Origin: Gallionellaceae bacterium
GTDB taxonomy: Bacteria > Pseudomonadota > Gammaproteobacteria > Burkholderiales > Gallionellaceae
Reading direction: 5' to 3'
Assembly (NCBI GenBank): GCA_030646595.1
Contig: JAUSKS010000079.1
Span: 1 to 6,972, forward strand
DNA length: 6,972 nucleotides
The notes under the pieces were generated by a model, which was not told where the DNA came from, searched no databases, and saw only the letters and a list, made by a program, of their open reading frames with translations. Positions 5,613 through 6,972 of the stretch are shown piece by piece. Positions within the stretch are counted from its first letter, which is position 1. Each line of letters begins with the position of its first letter. The position numbers and the translations under genes are program-made.

Positions 5613-6839
5613 ATGAACCAAACTATGGGCAAGAATAAGGCAAGCTGGGCTATCAACATTGGGCTGGTTGTTGTCAGCATAGCCGTCATTCTGGGGATAT
5701 TAGAAATAATTGTGCGGGTGTTTGTTGAAGTGCCGCCTAGCGTGGTGGTTGAGAACTTAAATAAACCTGGTGAAGTACAGCGAGCGCCAGCACCAATACC
5801 CGCATTCCCCGTAGAAAATGGCAAGGTCGTCATCGGTGGCTTAGCATCCCAGGCCATTCTTGTATACACCCCAACGGGGCTTCGGTTACGGCCTAATGCG
5901 AATGTTCTGGTTAAAAATCATATGCTCTCCAGAATAGATGTCGAGATCGCAACAAATTCATTGGGCTACAGGCATCATGAATTAGGGGAGAAAAAAGAAA
6001 CTGATTATAGAGTGCTGGCACTTGGCGACAGTATAATGTGGTCTGATTATTTACCTAATGAACAGGCGATACCATCTTATATAGAGAAAGCCCTTAATGA
6101 GGCTCACAACCCAGCCCTTAAGAATAAAACCCTGGACGTAATTAATGCGGCTATCGGTAGCCTTAATACCAGGACAGAGATGGCTATTCTGCTGGAGTCA
6201 GGCCTATCGGTTAAACCGGATGTCGTGCTGGTTGGGCTTTATCTTAATGACGCGCGTGAAACACCTATGGTCAAGGTAACTCGGCTACCATCCATTTTGA
6301 CAAGCAGCCACTTGCTTCGCTACCTATTTTCCAAAACAAACAATCTTGAAGCTGCTTATCAGCAGCACCAATGGGAGGATTCAATAGAAAATGTGCTGAG
6401 CAAGGAAAAAGATAAATTCGAAAAATCCTGGAAAATGGCATCAACCGTTGATTGGGATACCGAGGAAGGATTCAATCGCGGAATTTATGAAAACATACAT
6501 GATTGGGGCTATGCCTGGAATGAAGGCTTCTGGACTGAAGTACTCGATGCGTTGGATATGATGCACGACATTAGCAAGGATAAAGGATTTAAGCTAGTAG
6601 TTGTTCTACTTCCGGTAAGGCAGCAGGTTCAGTCCAAAATTTTGCGTAATGAGCCTCAACAACGTTTTAATAAGGAAATGACAAAGAGAGGCATTGCCCA
6701 TTTGGAATTATTGACTCCATTGAGGGAAAAATACTTGCAAGATAAGGTGGATGTGTATTTTGACCACTGCCATATGAAGCCAGAGGGCAATGAGCTTGTT
6801 GGTAAATCTATCGCCCGGCTACTGAATGAGCAAATATGA
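5613..6839 (+). CDS. Membrane-anchored SGNH/GDSL-family hydrolase-like protein
   Basis: This 408-residue protein has one N-terminal membrane segment (about 14-38, INIGLVVVSIAVILGILEIIV) after a short basic start, so the rest should face the periplasm. An SGNH-fold domain follows from about 132. Nucleophile S140 is in ALGDSIMW, G182 in NAAIGSLNTRTE and N212 in GLYLNDARE. The D384-H-C-H387 pair in the C-terminal block (YFDHCHMKPEGN) completes a catalytic triad. The family includes esterases and acyl-transfer enzymes acting on lipids or polysaccharides. A role in exopolysaccharide acyl modification is inferred only from the membrane-anchored architecture. The ATG at 5613 is chosen over an in-frame TTG at 5601 because GGGGGAAG sits immediately upstream. 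The gene looks more AT-rich than the genes to its left, which fits a separate or acquired locus. Confidence 0.85.
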   Translation: MNQTMGKNKASWAINIGLVVVSIAVILGILEIIVRVFVEVPPSVVVENLNKPGEVQRAPAPIPAFPVENGKVVIGGLASQAILVYTPTGLRLRPNANVLVKNHMLSRIDVEIATNSLGYRHHELGEKKETDYRVLALGDSIMWSDYLPNEQAIPSYIEKALNEAHNPALKNKTLDVINAAIGSLNTRTEMAILLESGLSVKPDVVLVGLYLNDARETPMVKVTRLPSILTSSHLLRYLFSKTNNLEAAYQQHQWEDSIENVLSKEKDKFEKSWKMASTVDWDTEEGFNRGIYENIHDWGYAWNEGFWTEVLDALDMMHDISKDKGFKLVVVLLPVRQQVQSKILRNEPQQRFNKEMTKRGIAHLELLTPLREKYLQDKVDVYFDHCHMKPEGNELVGKSIARLLNEQI

Positions 6840-6972
6840 GTAGTAATGAATCCTTATAATCTGTTCAAGATGCATCGGGCAAAAAAGAGTTGGTCATTAC
6901 GAGCAGCAGGTTTTCATGCTCTGAACCAATAGGCGTAGTTTCGGACCCCGCTTTGTATAATTTCAAGGTATT
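6836..6972 (+). pseudogene. Possible interrupted reading frame after the SGNH gene (partial)
   Basis: An ATG at 6836 overlaps the SGNH stop codon in an ATGA arrangement typical of coupled genes. The frame reads MSSNESL and then meets TAA at 6857-6859. The same frame is open again to the window edge for 37 codons (including KKELVITSSRFSCSEPIG and VVSDPALYNFKV). This may be a gene with a nonsense mutation, a gene starting at a downstream TTG in the same frame, or chance. I do not recognise the protein. A competing 28-codon frame, ATG at 6846 to TAG at 6930-6932, has no Shine-Dalgarno and no recognisable features. Confidence 0.22.

Noticed and set aside
1..6972. CRISPR array, tRNA or rRNA gene, insertion sequence or phage attachment site
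   Set aside because: No regularly spaced repeats, cloverleaf signatures, transposase fragments or flanking target duplications were seen on reading both strands.

Overview
The window looks like the nitrogen-regulation locus of a gammaproteobacterium or, more likely, a betaproteobacterium. It encodes a type I glutamine synthetase with an adenylylation tyrosine, an NtrB/NtrC two-component pair and a DUF4124 protein. The codon usage is mixed in GC, and several genes resemble those of Nitrosomonadales/Methylophilaceae-type bacteria. This taxonomic guess rests on recall of protein families, not on a search.

Layout. From the left edge to about 4842 every gene is on the minus strand. Read in the direction of transcription they are a cation diffusion facilitator transporter (4842-3652), glnA (3449-2028), a strong intrinsic terminator (about 2010-1981), a small secreted DUF4124 protein (1928-1461), ntrB/glnL (1427-369) and the receiver end of ntrC/glnG (325 to beyond base 1). 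Diverging from the transporter, on the plus strand, is a single-domain rhodanese (4915-5367). After a 245-bp AT-rich spacer comes a membrane-anchored SGNH/GDSL hydrolase-like protein (5613-6839), probably the first visible gene of a polysaccharide-type locus. The last 133 bp hold no gene that can be confirmed. They do contain a suggestive reading frame broken by an in-frame stop.

How the parts work together. The 202-bp gap upstream of glnA, together with the last bases of the transporter gene, carries a near-consensus sigma-54 promoter (TGGCACGCTTCGTGCT). Upstream of it are a perfect GCAC-N7-GTGC NtrC-type site and, 30 bp closer to the promoter, a degenerate copy with the same geometry. Because ntrB and ntrC lie downstream of glnA, the window appears to contain the circuit in full: NtrB phosphorylates NtrC, and NtrC at the enhancer activates sigma-54 transcription of glnA. 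The terminator after glnA separates high glnA expression from the regulator genes, as in enteric glnALG, but here a DUF4124 gene with its own leader hairpin sits between them.

I saw no CRISPR array, RNA gene, insertion sequence or clearly new system. The points most worth a second look are the enhancer/promoter architecture, the duplicated AT-rich element and short leader frame in front of glnA, the extra C-terminal domain of the transporter, and the possible broken gene at the right edge.
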